Source: CAYZRJ01 sp964480825 (GTDB taxonomy: Bacteria > Patescibacteriota > WWE3 > UBA101185 > UBA10185). From it: a stretch of 64,000 nt of DNA. The translations under genes were made by a program, and so were the position numbers. The stretch is taken from the NCBI GenBank assembly GCA_964480825.1, contig CAYZRJ010000001.1, positions 23,754-87,753 of the forward strand, written 5' to 3'. The notes beneath the pieces were generated by a model, which worked only from the letters and a program-made list of their open reading frames with translations, made no database searches and had not been told where the DNA came from. Shown here one piece after another: positions 62,443 to 64,000 of the stretch (the first letter of the stretch is position 1; each line of letters begins with the position of its first letter).

Positions 62443-62829
62443 ATGGCAAGACTTGCGGGCGTAGACATTCCAAACGATAAAAGGATAGAAATAGCTCTAA
62501 CTTACATTTATGGAATAGGTTTAACTTTATCCAAAAAGATTTTAAACGAAGCTAAGGTTGATTACAACAAAAGAACAAAAGATTTAAACGAAAGTGACAT
62601 CGCTGCAATTCAAGGGGCAATCACTAAAGCTGAATTAGCAATCGAAGGAGAGCTCAGAAGAAAAGTCCATCAAAACATAAGGCGTTTACAAGAAAACGGT
62701 AGTTATAGAGGTCATAGACACAAGATCGGACTTCCGGTGAGAGGTCAACGAACAAAATCTAACGCCAGAACACGAAAAGGTAAAAAGAAAACTGTAGGAG
62801 GGCAGAAAAAGAAACTCGCTAAGAAATAG
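62443..62829 (+). CDS. rpsM: Ribosomal protein S13
   Basis: 128 aa. [90 protein letters not shown] match S13. It sits in the 30S head, contacting the 50S subunit. The stop TAG is at the base of the tandem hairpins 62828-62852. Confidence 0.97.
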   Translation: MARLAGVDIPNDKRIEIALTYIYGIGLTLSKKILNEAKVDYNKRTKDLNESDIAAIQGAITKAELAIEGELRRKVHQNIRRLQENGSYRGHRHKIGLPVRGQRTKSNARTRKGKKKTVGGQKKKLAKK

Positions 62830-62852
62830 CGCTTCGCGCTCGACCTTCGGTC
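62828..62852 (+). promoter_or_regulatory. Tandem mini-hairpin pair between rpsM and rpsK
   Basis: AGCGC-TTC-GCGCT (62828-62840) and GACC-TTC-GGTC (62842-62852) lie back to back, overlapping the rpsM stop (62827-62829). Confidence 0.65.
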
Positions 62853-62872
62853 TAGATGCTTTAAAGAAATAT

Positions 62873-63253
62873 ATGGTACTAATTAAAAAGAAAAAAGATT
62901 TAAAAAATATAACAAGCGGAAGAGTTTATATAGCCGCAGGCTTTAATAATACATTGATTACAATAACCGATACCGAAGGAAATACACTAGCAACAGGTAG
63001 CGCCGGGAAAGCCGGTTTTAAAGGTTCGAGAAAATCAACTCCTTACGCGGCAACTAAAGCCACCGAAGCAGTCGCATCAAAAGCCGCGCAGGCAGGTTTA
63101 AAAGAAGTTTCGGTTGTTGTAAAAGGCCCAGGTCTTGGTAGAATTTCTGCGATTAAAGCCTTAAGAACAGCGGGTTTAAATGTTATATCTATTTCGGATA
63201 CTACGCCGATCCCGCATAATGGTTGTAGACCAAAAAAGAGGAGAAGGATTTAA
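62873..63253 (+). CDS. rpsK: Ribosomal protein S11
   Basis: 126 aa. [56 protein letters not shown] and [45 protein letters not shown] are the S11 core and C-tail. It forms the platform of the 30S subunit. Twelve bases before rpsD. Confidence 0.97.
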   Translation: MVLIKKKKDLKNITSGRVYIAAGFNNTLITITDTEGNTLATGSAGKAGFKGSRKSTPYAATKATEAVASKAAQAGLKEVSVVVKGPGLGRISAIKALRTAGLNVISISDTTPIPHNGCRPKKRRRI

Positions 63254-63265
63254 ATTAATTAAAAT

Positions 63266-63868
63266 ATGTCACGTGAATCCGGACCAAAATGTAGAATGTG
63301 CCGAAGAGAAGGCACTAAACTGTATCTCAAAGGTACGAAATGCGAGAGTGATAAATGCACTTTGACTAAACGCAACCATGCTCCGGGACAACACGGCACA
63401 TCACGAAAAACCCTTTCTGAATACGGCCGACAGTTAAGAGAAAAGCAAAAAGCCAAAAGAATCTACGGAATAATGGAAGCTCAATTTAAAAACTATGTCA
63501 ACAGCTCACTTAGATCCGAAGGTGTTACCGGAGAGGTCTTAATGCAAAAATTGGAGAGTAGATTGGATAACATGGTTTATCGAAGCGGATTTGCAGTTTC
63601 AAGAGGACAGGCCAGACAGCTTATCAGACAAGGTATGTTTTTGGTAAATGATAAATCCGTAAATATTCCTTCACAAACTCTAAAACCCGGAGATGTAATA
63701 AAACCGGTAAGTTTTGATAGAATTCACCTAAGAGAAGCTTTCGTTATGCCAGAATGGCTCGAAGCTAATGTAAAAGAGAAGTTAGTTAAATTTGGCAAGC
63801 TTCCTACTCAGGAAGACATACATGAAAGAATAGATTTGCCGCTCATTATCGAGTTCTATTCAAGATAA
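63266..63868 (+). CDS. rpsD: Ribosomal protein S4
   Basis: 200 aa. MSRESGPKCRMCRREGTKLYLKGTKCESDKCTLTKRNHAPGQHGTSRKTLSEYGRQLREKQKAKRIYGIMEAQFKNYV includes a Cys4 zinc N-terminus (C9, C12, C26, C31). ESRLDNMVYRSGFAVSRGQARQLIRQGMFLVNDKSVNIPS is the S4 domain. It is a primary 16S binder and often the autoregulator of this operon; no such leader was identified. Confidence 0.97.
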   Translation: MSRESGPKCRMCRREGTKLYLKGTKCESDKCTLTKRNHAPGQHGTSRKTLSEYGRQLREKQKAKRIYGIMEAQFKNYVNSSLRSEGVTGEVLMQKLESRLDNMVYRSGFAVSRGQARQLIRQGMFLVNDKSVNIPSQTLKPGDVIKPVSFDRIHLREAFVMPEWLEANVKEKLVKFGKLPTQEDIHERIDLPLIIEFYSR

Positions 63869-63880
63869 TTATTTATTTTA

Positions 63881-63892
63881 GGTGCCCGCACC
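63881..63892 (+). promoter_or_regulatory. Short hairpin between rpsD and rpoA
   Basis: GGTG-CCCG-CACC between the rpsD stop and the rpoA start; the GGTG/CACC stem resembles that of 35997-36009. Only one clear stem is present. Confidence 0.4.
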
Positions 63893-63905
63893 GCTGAAGA
63901 AAGAT

Positions 63906-64000
63906 ATGCAAATAAACATAGAAAACATCAAAATCACACCAATCAAAGAGGATAAAACCTCGGGTGTATATAGCATTGATCCTTTGCCAACCGGCTTTGG
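63906..64000 (+). CDS. rpoA: RNA polymerase alpha subunit (5' end only)
   Basis: 31 codons before the window ends. MQINIENIKITPIKEDKTSG-VYSIDPLPTGFG matches the RpoA N-terminus, where F-[IV]-[EID]-PLP-GFG follows the first strand. Its place after rpsD is the normal alpha-operon order. GAAGAAAG precedes the ATG. Confidence 0.92.
   Translation, partial: MQINIENIKITPIKEDKTSGVYSIDPLPTGF

Noticed and set aside
1..64000. CRISPR arrays, insertion sequences, tRNA or rRNA genes
   Set aside because: No regularly spaced repeats, transposase-like ORFs or tRNA cloverleaf patterns were found by eye; gaps are short and hold promoters, hairpins or remnants.

Overview
The window reads as a chromosomal segment of a Candidate Phyla Radiation bacterium (Patescibacteria), perhaps Microgenomates-like. 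The grounds are: coding strands that are low in G+C outside a few small genes; end-to-end and overlapping genes; compact ribosomal proteins (L24 of 77 aa, S17 of 81, S14 of 61, and an L3 of about 146 aa); no L30 gene between S5 and L15; and a very large set of membrane glycosyltransferases. TGA is used as a stop (for example in L3, S19 and S10), so the UGA=Gly code of Gracilibacteria/SR1 is not in use. The lineage call is an inference from gene content, not from a phylogeny. Two runs of ten N (9797-9806 and 31391-31400) are assembly gaps.

Layout. 1-2484: glycosyltransferases on the minus strand (one GT-C fragment, two GT2-like). 2503-5638: an accessory island of six small unrecognised genes in three minus-strand operons, each with its own consensus promoter, strong Shine-Dalgarno sites and terminator; a two-gene unit is tandemly duplicated and a third operon encodes a diverged paralogue. 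5652-9448: a likely operon of two GT2 enzymes, a three-cysteine ferredoxin and a B12-binding-type radical SAM enzyme. 9479-10977: a MntA/HepT-type toxin-antitoxin pair flanked by remnants of a flippase 3' end and a GT2 5' end, then another small stand-alone gene. 10988-31423: a 17-gene minus-strand cluster with almost no intergenic space, encoding flippases, GT-C, GT2 and GT4 glycosyltransferases, UDP-glucose dehydrogenase, a GT2-GtrA fusion and a CAP-domain protein. It is probably a surface glycan or glycolipid locus.

31433-53433: one minus-strand array in the order rpoB-rpoC-rpsL-rpsG-fusA-tuf-rpsJ-rplC-rplD-rplW-rplB-rpsS-rplV-rpsC-rplP-rpmC-rpsQ-rplN-rplX-rplE-rpsN-rpsH-rplF-rplR-rpsE-rplO-secY-ybaB-adk. 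It runs on into the surface-glycan cluster with no clear break. 53560-61851: lepB, a TPR membrane protein (plus strand), secA, uppP, a spermidine-synthase-like protein, serS and two more small stand-alone genes. 62066-64000: the alpha operon (infA-rpmJ-rpsM-rpsK-rpsD-rpoA, plus strand), detached from secY/adk.

The least expected signals are regulatory. (1) Seven junctions in the ribosomal operons carry a pair of tiny tandem hairpins (4-6 bp stems, 2-5 nt loops). At three of them the upstream gene ends with stop-CGC-TAA inside hairpin 1, and at two of these three a 14-nt copy ending in AAAGGAC sits in hairpin 2 just before the next start. (2) Intrinsic terminators sit directly in front of rpsJ and rplC, the latter inside a possible 34-codon leader ORF. 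(3) The island and scattered loci share a one-promoter, strong-RBS, one-terminator cassette architecture unlike the surrounding overlapping operons. No stretch over about 300 bases lacks a gene; no tRNA, rRNA or CRISPR array was seen.
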